DNA from: Jatrophihabitans sp035642535 | GTDB taxonomy: Bacteria; Actinomycetota; Actinomycetes; Mycobacteriales; Jatrophihabitantaceae | Direction: 5' to 3' | DNA: 64,000 nt | NCBI GenBank assembly: GCA_035642535.1 | Contig: DASQSE010000089.1 | Coordinates: forward strand, 1 to 64,000 | Shown here: positions 8,805-17,055 of the stretch, in pieces | How the letters are laid out: every line of letters begins with the position of its first letter | How positions within the stretch are numbered: position 1 is the first letter of the stretch | Notes under the pieces: generated by a model | What the model was told of the DNA's origin: nothing | Databases searched by the model: none | The model's input: only the letters and a program-made list of their open reading frames with translations | Program-made: the position numbers and the translations under genes

Positions 8805-10613
8805 GTGCATGAACTGCATGTGGCAAGCAAGATCACGACAGTCACCCAGAACAACACCGCGGACTTCATATTCGACAACGCGGCCGATCGGCCTCGCCAC
8901 GTTGCCCTGCGTCGGCGCGTCGGCGCGTCGTGGGCCGACGTAACGGCGGCGCAGTTCGCCGACGAGGTCACCGGGGTCGCGAAGGGGCTGATCGCGAGTG
9001 GCATCGCGGCCGGCGACCGCGTCGCGGTGATGAGCAAGACGCGCTACGAGTGGACGGTCGCCGACTTCGCGCTGTTCACCGTCGGCGCCGTCGTCGTCCC
9101 CATCTACGAGACGTCGAGCGCCGAGCAGATCGAGTGGATCCTGTCCGACTCCGGCGCGCGCGCGATCTTCGTCGAGACGCCCATGCACGCCGCGCTCGTC
9201 GAATCGGTGCACGCGGACACGCCCGATCTCGAGCACGTCTGGCAGTTCGAGGACAACGCCGTCGCAACGCTCATCGAGGTCGGCAAGGAAGTGCCGGACG
9301 ACGAGGTCACCAAGCGCCGCGGCGCCGTCGTACTCGACGACCTCGCATCGATCATCTACACGTCGGGCACCACCGGCCGGCCCAAGGGCTGCGAACTCAC
9401 GCACCGCTGCTTCGTCAGCGAGGTCGTGGAGCTGCTCGATCTGCTCGAGGACTTCTTCAACGCCGAGACGTCCACGCTGCTGTTCCTGCCGATCGCGCAC
9501 GTCTTCGGCCGCGCCATCGAGATCGGCGCCCTCGCCGCCGGCTGCACGCTCGGCCACACGGCCGACGTGAAGAACCTGCTCGAAGACCTCGCGGGCTTCA
9601 AACCGACGTTCGTGCTCGCGGTGCCACGCGTCTTCGAGAAGGTCTACAACACGGCCAAGCAGCGTGCGCACGCCGAGGGCAAGGGTCGTATCTTCGACCG
9701 CGCCGAGGCCGTCGCGATCGCATACTCGCAGGCGACGGAGGACGACCGCTCCGCATCGCCCTGGCTCAAGATCCAGCATCTGGTGTTCGACCGGCTCGTC
9801 TTCGGCCGGCTGCGCGCGGCGCTCGGCGGCAACTGCATCGCCGCGGTGTCCGGCGGTGCGCCGCTCGGTGCCCGGCTGGGCCATTTCTTCCGCGGCATCG
9901 GCGTGACGATCTACGAGGGCTACGGGCTCACCGAGACGACGGCGGGCGTCACCGTCAATCGTCCGAACGCGATCCGGGTCGGCACCGTCGGGCGACCGAT
10001 CGGCGGCTGCACGGTCAAGGTCGCCGACGACGGTGAGCTCCTGTTCAAGGCGCCGAACGTCTTCCGCGGCTACTGGAAGAACCTCGACGCAACGGCTGAG
10101 GCGCTCGAGGAAGACGGCTGGTTCCACACCGGCGACATCGGCGAGATCGACGACAGCGGCTACGTCCGCATCACCGGACGCAAGAAGGAACTGATCGTCA
10201 CCGCGGGTGGCAAGAACGTCGCGCCCGCAGTGCTCGAGGATCGGGTGCGTGCGCATTGGCTGGTGAGCCAGTGCCTCGTCGTCGGCGACCAGAAGCCGTT
10301 CATCGCGGCGCTCATAACGATCGATCCCGAGTCGTTCCCGACGTGGTTGGAGAAGAACGGCCACGCCACAGACACCGACGTTGCCGACCTCGTTGACGAC
10401 CCGAACCTGCACGCCGAGATACAAGCGGCGATAGACGACGCCAACAAGGCGGTCAGCAAGGCCGAGTCGATCCGCAAGTTCGCGCTGCTGCCGAACGACT
10501 GGACGGAGGCGGGCGGTCAGCTGACGCCGTCGCTCAAGCTCAAGCGCAACGTCGTGCACAAGGAGGCGGCCGGCGACATCGACGCCCTCTACTCGGGCGG
10601 CAAAACCGGCTAG
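8805..10613 (+). CDS. Long-chain fatty-acid--CoA ligase (FadD15-like)
   Basis: A 602-residue AMP-forming acyl-CoA synthetase that activates long-chain fatty acids for lipid synthesis or breakdown. The phosphate-binding loop is YTSGTTGRPKG, the linker motif is YEGYGLTETT, and the hinge GDIGEIDDSGYVRITGRKKE is followed by the C-terminal catalytic-lysine region near LTPSLKLKR. These define the long-chain (bacterial FadD15/FAA1-like) subgroup. The GTG start at 8805 has a GAAGGGA ribosome-binding site upstream. It is divergent from the SRPBCC-ArsA operon. Its place before pimB' agrees with Rv2187 (fadD15). Confidence 0.92.
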   Translation: MHELHVASKITTVTQNNTADFIFDNAADRPRHVALRRRVGASWADVTAAQFADEVTGVAKGLIASGIAAGDRVAVMSKTRYEWTVADFALFTVGAVVVPIYETSSAEQIEWILSDSGARAIFVETPMHAALVESVHADTPDLEHVWQFEDNAVATLIEVGKEVPDDEVTKRRGAVVLDDLASIIYTSGTTGRPKGCELTHRCFVSEVVELLDLLEDFFNAETSTLLFLPIAHVFGRAIEIGALAAGCTLGHTADVKNLLEDLAGFKPTFVLAVPRVFEKVYNTAKQRAHAEGKGRIFDRAEAVAIAYSQATEDDRSASPWLKIQHLVFDRLVFGRLRAALGGNCIAAVSGGAPLGARLGHFFRGIGVTIYEGYGLTETTAGVTVNRPNAIRVGTVGRPIGGCTVKVADDGELLFKAPNVFRGYWKNLDATAEALEEDGWFHTGDIGEIDDSGYVRITGRKKELIVTAGGKNVAPAVLEDRVRAHWLVSQCLVVGDQKPFIAALITIDPESFPTWLEKNGHATDTDVADLVDDPNLHAEIQAAIDDANKAVSKAESIRKFALLPNDWTEAGGQLTPSLKLKRNVVHKEAAGDIDALYSGGKTG

Positions 10614-10626
10614 CGTTTCGTCGTCG

Positions 10627-10911
10627 TCAGCGTCCGCCGGCCGGAGTGAGCGCGCGGCCGCCGACCGGCGGCGCGGCAGCCGTCGCGTGCGCCGCCGTCT
10701 CACCGGCGGGATGCTCGACGAGGGCGACGACCCGTCCGGTCATGAAGCGCGCGGTACGGATCGGCGTCCCGGAGCGGGTTACCTCGGCGACCTCGATCGT
10801 CCCGCGCGCCTGGGTCACTTCGACGCGGCGCCCTGCGCGCGTGGCTTGCATGACGTAGGTGCGGGTCGCACCGCCGATGTCGATGACGATCTCTACGCTG
10901 TCGCCGCGCAT
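10627..10911 (-). CDS. Conserved hypothetical protein, 94 residues
   Basis: A small beta-rich protein (strands such as VEIVIDIGG, TYVMQATR, VEVTQARG, TIEVAEVTRSG) that ends in an Ala/Pro/Gly-rich tail. The ATG at 10911 is chosen because the sequence upstream of it in frame looks like antisense of the neighbouring DUF309 gene. It converges on the acyl-CoA ligase gene, with stops 13 bp apart, and is divergent from DUF309. No known domain is recognised. Confidence 0.6.
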   Translation of the reverse strand: MRGDSVEIVIDIGGATRTYVMQATRAGRRVEVTQARGTIEVAEVTRSGTPIRTARFMTGRVVALVEHPAGETAAHATAAAPPVGGRALTPAGGR

Positions 10912-10956
10912 GCCTCCACTGTCCGCCGATGCGGGTCGCGAGGCCACACTGGTCTG

Positions 10957-11436
10957 GTGGATCGGGATCGGGACGCGGCGGGGCGGCCACGCAACGCGCG
11001 CCCGCGGGACGGACTCGGCCGCCCGCTGCCCTACGGCGCGCCGGGTGTCGCGCGCCAGCCGGAGGGCGTGCCGCGGACCGCACAGCAGACACTCGACGAG
11101 GCGCAACAACTACTTGACGCGGGGCAGCCGTTCCACGCCCACGAGGTGTTCGAGGACGCCTGGAAGTCGGCACAGAAGTCGGCACAGAAGTCGGCACAGA
11201 AGTCGGCACGCGACGCGCTCGAGGCCGACCTGTGGAAGGCGCTCGCGCAGCTGGCGGTCGGCCGCACGCACCAGCTGCGCGGCAACGACGTAGGTGCGCA
11301 ACGCCTGCTGCATCGCGCCGCCGCGGCCCTGGCCCGCTACTCGGATGCGCCCCCGCACGACGTCGACGTCCCCGGACTCGTGACCTGGGCGCGGCAACCG
11401 CAGGGCCGGACGATGCCGACCCTGCGGAGTCGCTGA
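10957..11436 (+). CDS. DUF309-family protein with internal KSAQ repeat
   Basis: A helical protein of 159 residues. The DUF309 core is clear: QPFHAHEVFEDAWK followed by ADLWKALAQLAVGRTHQLRGN, with the conserved His and Glu residues. Between these two conserved helices sits an in-frame run of KSAQ units encoded by a 12-bp tandem repeat (11164-11209), which lengthens the loop by about 12 residues relative to family members. The GTG start at 10957 gives an N-terminal basic leader; the exact start is uncertain. Function of DUF309 is unknown. Confidence 0.78.
   Translation: MDRDRDAAGRPRNARPRDGLGRPLPYGAPGVARQPEGVPRTAQQTLDEAQQLLDAGQPFHAHEVFEDAWKSAQKSAQKSAQKSARDALEADLWKALAQLAVGRTHQLRGNDVGAQRLLHRAAAALARYSDAPPHDVDVPGLVTWARQPQGRTMPTLRSR
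11164..11209 (+). repeat. 12-bp tandem repeat inside DUF309 gene
   Basis: The unit AAGTCGGCACAG occurs three times perfectly (11164-11175, 11176-11187, 11188-11199), followed by a fourth copy of at least 10 matching bases. The unit is a multiple of three, so it adds Lys-Ser-Ala-Gln repeats without breaking the frame. Such arrays change copy number by slippage. Confidence 0.95.
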
Positions 11437-11439
11437 TCG

Positions 11440-12231
11440 TCAGGCAGTCGCGTCCCGGCGGGCGAAGACGGCGCAACTCACCACCGCGGCGACGAGCACG
11501 TAGCCCAGGGCCGTCACGACCGCCTGCGTTGTGGACACGGTCGCGGTGCCTCCCCTGCCGACGATCTCGAGCAGCAGGCCGGGGAAGACCTTCTCGGCGT
11601 TGCTCCACGCATCGCCGATGAGGTGCTCGGCCGGTCCGGCCCAGGCGATGCCCACCGCGAGCGCGATCGGCACCGAACGGAGCAGCACGGCGACGGTCAT
11701 GCCGAGCACGGAGTAGCCGACCAGCCACACGAGCACCGTCCCATAGTCCTGCAACGCGGAACCGAGCGCGTCGACACTCGTCCAGGCGTGCGTCGTGACG
11801 CCGAATGCCGACCCTTCGATGCGGGCGGTGATCCACGCGATCACTTCGGTGCACGCGAGCGCCGCGGCCACGAATCCGACCAGCGCGAGGTAGCGGCCGG
11901 TCAGCAGTTGGATGCGGCGCGGCTGGCGCAGCAACATCGTCCGGTACGTGCCGCGGGAGAACTCCAGGGCGAACAGGCCGATGAACACGACGAACACCAG
12001 CGTGCCCGCGAAGCTGACGACGTAGCGGAACACCTGGGTGCCGCCTCCGGAGCCGGACAGCGCCTCCAGCGTGGGCGCCGAACTGGTCGGCGAGACCTTG
12101 CCGGCCGGCTCGGCGGCCGAGAGCACGATGTTGGCGCCGCCGATGCCGACGGCCAGGGCGGTGAGCAGCGTGCCGAACAGCACCCGCCGGCGGATCAGCC
12201 GGGCGAACTCGGCACGAATCGCGGCAATCAT
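11440..12231 (-). CDS. ABC-2 type transporter permease
   Basis: A 263-residue integral membrane subunit of an ABC exporter. It starts with a cytosolic amphipathic helix (MIAAIRAEFARLIRRR) and has about six hydrophobic segments, with a large extracytoplasmic loop after the first. Its start overlaps the end of the ATPase gene (ATGA), so the two subunits are coupled. It belongs to an operon with a two-component system, the arrangement used by antibiotic- or envelope-stress-responsive exporters. The substrate is unknown. Confidence 0.87.
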   Translation of the reverse strand: MIAAIRAEFARLIRRRVLFGTLLTALAVGIGGANIVLSAAEPAGKVSPTSSAPTLEALSGSGGGTQVFRYVVSFAGTLVFVVFIGLFALEFSRGTYRTMLLRQPRRIQLLTGRYLALVGFVAAALACTEVIAWITARIEGSAFGVTTHAWTSVDALGSALQDYGTVLVWLVGYSVLGMTVAVLLRSVPIALAVGIAWAGPAEHLIGDAWSNAEKVFPGLLLEIVGRGGTATVSTTQAVVTALGYVLVAAVVSCAVFARRDATA

Positions 12232-13160
12232 GCGACTTCTCCTTCGAACATGCGCAGGTAGACGGATTCCAGCGTGGGGCGGCGGACGTGCAGTTCGGCC
12301 AGCACGATGCCGGCCGCGGCGGCGGCGCTGTTGAGCGATGCCGCGACGACGCGCGGGTCGGTGCCGTTGATCGGCACGACGAGGTGCTCGCCGGCGCTGC
12401 CCGCCTCGTGTCCCGCCGCCGCGACGACGTCGGCCAGCGCGAGCAGGTCCGCGGGCTCGGCCGGGCCGAGCAGGATCTCATTGCCGGTGTGCGCGCCGAA
12501 CGCGGCGGCCTCGCCCGCGTAGACGAGCCGGCCAGCTTCGATGATCATCAACCAGTCGCAGATCTGCTCCAGCTCGCTGAGCAGGTGCGACGAGACGAGG
12601 ACCGTGCGGCCGTCGGCCGCGATCCGGGCGATCAGGTCGCGCATGTCGCTCATGCCGGCCGGATCGAGACCATTGGTCGGCTCGTCCAGGATCAGCAGCT
12701 CGGGATCGCCGAGCAGGCCGGCGGCGATGCCGAGCCGCTGCTTCATCCCGAGCGAGTAGCGGCCGAACCGGTCGCCGCCGCGCGCACGCAGGCCGACGAG
12801 GTCGAGCACCTCGGGGATGCGCCGTTCGTCGTGCCCGCCGAGCCGGGCCAGCACCCGCAGGTTCTCGAAGCTGTTCAGGGCGGGCCACAGCGACGGCGCC
12901 TCCAGCAGCGCACCGACCCGGCCCACATAGCGCTCGGGGCGGCGGATCGGCTCGCCGAGCACGGTGCCGTCGCCCGAGGTTGGTCGCACGAGGCCGAGCA
13001 GCATCGCCATCGTCGTCGTCTTGCCGGCGCCGTTCGGGCCGATGAACCCGGCAACGGCACCGCGCGGGATCTGCACGCTGAGCTGGTCGACCGCGACGCG
13101 GTCGCCGTAGCGCTTGGTGAGCCCTTGAATCTCGATCGCGGGAGGGAGTGATGTTGTCAT
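12228..13160 (-). CDS. ABC transporter ATP-binding protein
   Basis: A 310-residue ATPase energising the adjacent permease. The Walker A is GPNGAGKTT (K47), the Q-loop lies in the ALLEAPSLWP region, the signature is YSLGMKQ, and Walker B is LLILDEPTNGLDP, followed by the switch His in VSSHLLSE. The last 80 residues form the extra domain common in bacitracin/daunorubicin-type ATPases. The ATG at 13160 is used; an extended in-frame reading upstream is not convincing. Operon order is histidine kinase, regulator, ATPase, permease. Confidence 0.92.
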   Translation of the reverse strand: MTTSLPPAIEIQGLTKRYGDRVAVDQLSVQIPRGAVAGFIGPNGAGKTTTMAMLLGLVRPTSGDGTVLGEPIRRPERYVGRVGALLEAPSLWPALNSFENLRVLARLGGHDERRIPEVLDLVGLRARGGDRFGRYSLGMKQRLGIAAGLLGDPELLILDEPTNGLDPAGMSDMRDLIARIAADGRTVLVSSHLLSELEQICDWLMIIEAGRLVYAGEAAAFGAHTGNEILLGPAEPADLLALADVVAAAGHEAGSAGEHLVVPINGTDPRVVAASLNSAAAAAGIVLAELHVRRPTLESVYLRMFEGEVA

Positions 13161-13218
13161 GCGGTCCAGCGTGCTGTCGCCGCGGCGCTCAGTCGTCCGT
13201 CGAGCGGCGACACTTCCA

Positions 13219-13881
13219 CTACGACCCAGGACGTACCAGTCCGGACTGATATGCGAACACGACGAGCTGCGCACGGTCCCGCGCCTGCAACTTCACCATC
13301 GCCCGGCTCACGTGCGTACGCGCCGTGGCCGGGCTCAACACGAGCTCGGCGGCGATCTCATCGTTCGTCATGCCCTGCGCGACGAGCCCGACGATCTCGC
13401 GCTCCCGTTCGGTCAGCACGGTCATCGCCGGCGGGGTCAGCGCAGGCCGGGTCGGTCGCGCCGCGAACTCGGCAATGAGCCGCCGCGTGACGCTCGGCGA
13501 GAGCAGTGCCTCACCCCGCGCGACCTCCCGGACTGCGTGCACGAGCTCGGCCGGCTGCGTGTGCTTGACGAGGAATCCGCTCGCGCCCGACCGCAGCGCC
13601 TCGAAGACGTACTCGTCCAGTTCGAACGTGGTGAGAATGAGGATCTTGACGCCGGACAGCTGCTCGTCGCCGGCGATCCGGCGCGTCGCTTCCAGTCCGT
13701 CGATCCCGGGCATCCGGATGTCCATCAGCACCACGTCCGGCTGCTCCGCCCGGACGAGGGCCAGCGCCGCGGCGCCGTCGTCGGCCTCTCCGACGACGTG
13801 CATGTCGTCCTCCGCGCCGAGCAGCATCGCAAAGCCGGCGCGCACCAACGGCTGGTCGTCGGCAAGCAGGACGCGGATCAT
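13219..13881 (-). CDS. LuxR/NarL-family response regulator
   Basis: A 220-residue transcription regulator. The receiver domain has the acidic pair D8-D9, phosphoacceptor D54 (VLMDIRMPG) and the conserved Lys in GFLVKH. The C-terminal LuxR-type helix-turn-helix begins at VLTEREREIVGLVAQGMTND. Its ATG overlaps the stop of the histidine kinase gene (ATGA), so kinase and regulator are cognate. It probably controls the downstream ABC exporter genes, which begin 58 bp after it. Confidence 0.92.
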   Translation of the reverse strand: MIRVLLADDQPLVRAGFAMLLGAEDDMHVVGEADDGAAALALVRAEQPDVVLMDIRMPGIDGLEATRRIAGDEQLSGVKILILTTFELDEYVFEALRSGASGFLVKHTQPAELVHAVREVARGEALLSPSVTRRLIAEFAARPTRPALTPPAMTVLTEREREIVGLVAQGMTNDEIAAELVLSPATARTHVSRAMVKLQARDRAQLVVFAYQSGLVRPGS

Positions 13882-15056
13882 GCCCGGCCGTCCCACTCCG
13901 CGCGGACGACGAATCCCGCCCGCGGGCCCGGGCCGGCCTCGAGCACGCCGCCTGTCGAGGCAGCTCGCTCCCGCATGCCGCGGATGCCGACTCCGGCGCC
14001 GGCGGATCGGGTACTGCCGCCCGTGCCGTCGTCGCACACCTCCACGGCGAGCCCGCGATCGCGGCCGGCGCGGACGTGCACCTGTGCGGCACTCGCCCCG
14101 GCGTGCTTGATCACGTTCGTCAACGATTCCTGGACGATGCGATAGGCCGCGGTGCCGACTGCGGCCGGCACCAACTCGGTCGGCCCGTCGACGACCAACG
14201 AGACGGACACGCCGGCGTCGCGGGTGGCTTCGACCAAGTGGTCGATCTCGGAGAGGCTCGGCGTCGGCGCACGCTGGGCCGACTCCGTCGAGTCGCGCAG
14301 CAGGCCGACCATGGCGTTGAGCTCGTCGAGCACGTCACCGCTCGCTCGCTGGATCGCGGCCAGCGCTTCCCGCGCCGCCTCAGGGCGGCGCGGCAGGACG
14401 TGCGCAGCTGCACCGGCCTGCACGTTGATGGTGGCCATCGCATGCGCGACGCTGTCGTGCAGGTCGCGGGCGATGTGCAGTCGATCCTCGGCGACGCGAC
14501 GCCGCGCCTCCTCCTCCCTGGTGTGCTCCAGGTTGCGGGCCCGCTCCTCCAGGCTGGTCAAGTACGCACGCCGGTTGCGCAGGGTCTCGCCGAGCAGCAC
14601 GGCCGCCGCCGACCAGCCGACGAAGATCAGCGGGAAGATCCACGGGGTGTGCCGGCCGTCGACCGTCAGCGCGACGACGCTCAGCACCAGGATCATCGCA
14701 GCTGCGCCGATCAGCGCAGTGCGTCGGTTCGTCCGCAAGCTCAGTGCAAGCGTCGCGAGCCAGCCGGTGACCCACACCGGACCGTTCGGATAGTGGCGGC
14801 CGATCATGCACGCGAGCACTACGGTGACCACGCCGACCACGACCTTCGGCCAGCGCCGCCAGAGCGCGACCGATGCTCCTGCGCTGACGAGCAGCACATA
14901 GCCGAAGGCGTCGAGGTGGCGTTGGTCGCTCTCCGGCGGGATATGCGAACTGATTGCCACGAACACGGCGGCGAGCGCCACGCCCGCGGCGATGTCGAGC
15001 ACCCAGAGCCACCGCGGGCTGATCCGCCGCGGTCGGCCTACCTGTGCCCGCACCAT
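13878..15056 (-). CDS. Sensor histidine kinase (NarL/DesK type)
   Basis: A 392-residue membrane sensor kinase. Roughly five to six hydrophobic segments occupy residues 15-155 with no large external domain, as in intramembrane-sensing or membrane-stress kinases. The HisKA_3 phosphoacceptor is H200 in ARDLHDSVAHA, and a HATPase_c domain follows, with an SLTNVIKHA N-box and a GIRGMRERA G-box. ATG at 15056 is preferred over a TTG two codons upstream. It is first in the four-gene operon with its regulator and an ABC exporter. Confidence 0.9.
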   Translation of the reverse strand: MVRAQVGRPRRISPRWLWVLDIAAGVALAAVFVAISSHIPPESDQRHLDAFGYVLLVSAGASVALWRRWPKVVVGVVTVVLACMIGRHYPNGPVWVTGWLATLALSLRTNRRTALIGAAAMILVLSVVALTVDGRHTPWIFPLIFVGWSAAAVLLGETLRNRRAYLTSLEERARNLEHTREEEARRRVAEDRLHIARDLHDSVAHAMATINVQAGAAAHVLPRRPEAAREALAAIQRASGDVLDELNAMVGLLRDSTESAQRAPTPSLSEIDHLVEATRDAGVSVSLVVDGPTELVPAAVGTAAYRIVQESLTNVIKHAGASAAQVHVRAGRDRGLAVEVCDDGTGGSTRSAGAGVGIRGMRERAASTGGVLEAGPGPRAGFVVRAEWDGRA

Positions 15057-15134
15057 GACCAAAACGCTACGTGGCGCGCGGTGCGGCTCGCGTCCGTTCC
15101 GGGTCGCAGGCCGCGGCTACGTCCGCTTACGTAG

Positions 15135-15875
15135 TCAGGTCATGGCACGCGGCGGCGGCAGCAGCACGCCGAATCCAGCGACCGCGAGGCGCAGCAGCAC
15201 CTGCCCCGGTGCGAGCAGATCCGCGATGCGTGCCGCGGCGAGGACCTCCAGTTCCGCGAGGCGGCCCCGGTAGCAGTCGTCGCCGACGAGTCGGGCCGCA
15301 TGCAGTTCCGCGGCGTTGTGCCAGACCTTCTGCCGTGCCTCGGCGAGGAACCGCTTCGACGCGCGACGGTTGAGCGGCGCCAGCATCCGGTCCAGCCGGG
15401 TCATGCCGGCACGCAGCTCCAGATCCTCCGCGCCGACCCGGCCGGCGAGCACCGCGTCGATGCGCTCGTGGTCGCGGCGCCGCCGGGCGAGCAGCTCCGG
15501 GTCGTCGAAGTCCTCGGGGCCGATCACTGCGAGCAGGGCCTGTGGCAGGTCGTAGTTGATGTGCGCGTTGATCCCGAGCAGCACGTGTCGCAGCGCGGGC
15601 AGGTCGGCCGGGGCGTCGAACGCGAGACGCCACGGCCTCGGTACCTGTGACCGGTCGCCGGACTGTTCCGCGTCGTGCGCGGCCAGGTAGTACTCGGCGA
15701 AGACAAGGTCCCAGCGCCGCACCCAGTCGGCGTCCTCGAACAAGCCGGCGTTCACCGCCGCGCCGATCGCCTCCGTCGTGCGGTGGTACGTCGCGAGGAA
15801 CGCGCTGCGGTGCGCCGGCAGTCCATCGAGGCGCCGGCGCATCTCGACGACCACGGCAGCGACCGCGTCAGGCAC
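15135..15875 (-). CDS. DUF5995-family protein
   Basis: A 246-residue soluble helical protein of unknown function. Recognisable features are an N-terminal VVVEMRRRLDGLPAHRSAF helix, the GINAHINYDLP motif near the middle, and the conserved block KRFLAEARQKVWHNAAEL, all typical of DUF5995. The GTG start at 15875 is selected because a GGAGG lies just upstream and the longer reading is arginine-rich and implausible. The His residues in GINAHINYD suggest a metal site, but no enzymatic activity is established. Confidence 0.75.
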   Translation of the reverse strand: MPDAVAAVVVEMRRRLDGLPAHRSAFLATYHRTTEAIGAAVNAGLFEDADWVRRWDLVFAEYYLAAHDAEQSGDRSQVPRPWRLAFDAPADLPALRHVLLGINAHINYDLPQALLAVIGPEDFDDPELLARRRRDHERIDAVLAGRVGAEDLELRAGMTRLDRMLAPLNRRASKRFLAEARQKVWHNAAELHAARLVGDDCYRGRLAELEVLAAARIADLLAPGQVLLRLAVAGFGVLLPPPRAMT

Positions 15876-15930
15876 GACGACCTCCGAACTTTCGATCACA
15901 CACCTTCTTCGCCGCCGGCGTGGTGTCGGA

Positions 15931-17055
15931 TCACTCGCTGAGCAACGCGTGCAGCCGATCGGCGAGCACGTCCCAGCGCCATTCACGCTCGACCCAGGCA
16001 CGGCCGGCGGCGCCCATCTGCTTGCGCAATGCCGCGTCGTCGAGCAGCCGGATCAGCCGATCGGCGACGGCGCCCACATCGCGACCGTCGACGACGAAGC
16101 CCGTCTCACCGTCGCGCACCGCATCCGGAGCGCCGCCGGAGTCGCCAACGACGATCGGCAGCCCGGTGGCCGACGCCTCGAGGAACACGATGCCGAGGCC
16201 CTCGACGTCGAGCCCGGCACGGCGCGTGCGGCACGGCATCGCGAATACGTCACCGGCGGCGAAGTGCGCGGGCAGTTCGTCGTGCGCCACTGCCCCGGTG
16301 AACACGACGGAGTCGGTGACGTCGACCGATCCGGCCAACCGCTCCAACTCCTCGCGATAGCGCCCGGCGCCGACGAACAGCAGCGTGGCATCGCGGACCT
16401 GGCGGCGCACGCTCGGCAGTGCATGAATGAGCGTGTCCTGTCCTTTGCGCGGGACGAGGCGCGAGACGCAGACGACCACCGGACGACCTGCCAGGCGGTA
16501 GCGCTCGCGCACCGCCGTCCCGTCCACATCCGGCCGGAACAACTCGGTGTCGACGCCCGGTGTCAACTGGACGAGTTCGGCGCCGCGCCCGGCGGTGCTC
16601 TCCAGCCGGCGCCGGAAGTACTCGCCGAGGTAGGTCACGACGTCGCAGCCGGCGCCGATCCGGCGCAGCGCCTGCCGCGCGCCCGGCAGCACTGCCCAGC
16701 CCGCCTCGTGCCCGTGGGTGGTCGCGACGATGCGCTGCGCGCCCGCGCTGCGCAGTGCCGGTGCGAGCAGCCCGAGCGGCGCGGCCGCGCCGAACCACAC
16801 CGCCGTGCACTCGAACTCGCGCAGCGCGGCCACCGTCCGGCGCCGCGCGGCCGGCGTCGGCACCAGGAGCCGGCTGGGATGACGCAGCACCGGGAACGGC
16901 TGCGCTGCGTCGAAGGCCGCCGCGCCCGGGTAGTCCGAGGCGTACACCACGACCGAGCCGGGCGGCTGCCGGATCGCGAGCCCGTACACGAACGACTGGA
17001 TGCCGCCCTGCCGCGGCGGAAAGTCGTTCGTGACGATCAGCGTGCGCCGGCTCAT
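15931..17055 (-). CDS. pimB: GT4 glycosyltransferase, PimB'-like phosphatidylinositol mannosyltransferase
   Basis: A 374-residue GT-B enzyme expected to add the second mannose to phosphatidyl-myo-inositol mannoside using GDP-mannose at the inner membrane face. The N-terminal acceptor domain begins IVTNDFPPRQGGIQSF, which is characteristic of PimB', and the C-terminal domain carries VSRLVPRKGQDTL and the donor-binding GLGIVFLEASATGLP motif. Synteny with Rv2188c supports the assignment. It overlaps the upstream lipoprotein gene by ATGA. A related mannosyltransferase specificity cannot be excluded from sequence alone. Confidence 0.87.
   Translation of the reverse strand: MSRRTLIVTNDFPPRQGGIQSFVYGLAIRQPPGSVVVYASDYPGAAAFDAAQPFPVLRHPSRLLVPTPAARRRTVAALREFECTAVWFGAAAPLGLLAPALRSAGAQRIVATTHGHEAGWAVLPGARQALRRIGAGCDVVTYLGEYFRRRLESTAGRGAELVQLTPGVDTELFRPDVDGTAVRERYRLAGRPVVVCVSRLVPRKGQDTLIHALPSVRRQVRDATLLFVGAGRYREELERLAGSVDVTDSVVFTGAVAHDELPAHFAAGDVFAMPCRTRRAGLDVEGLGIVFLEASATGLPIVVGDSGGAPDAVRDGETGFVVDGRDVGAVADRLIRLLDDAALRKQMGAAGRAWVEREWRWDVLADRLHALLSE

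Noticed and set aside
8760..10703. Open frame of 647 residues antisense to the acyl-CoA ligase gene
   Set aside because: The plus-strand frame has the full AMP-binding motif set; the antisense frame has no known domain.
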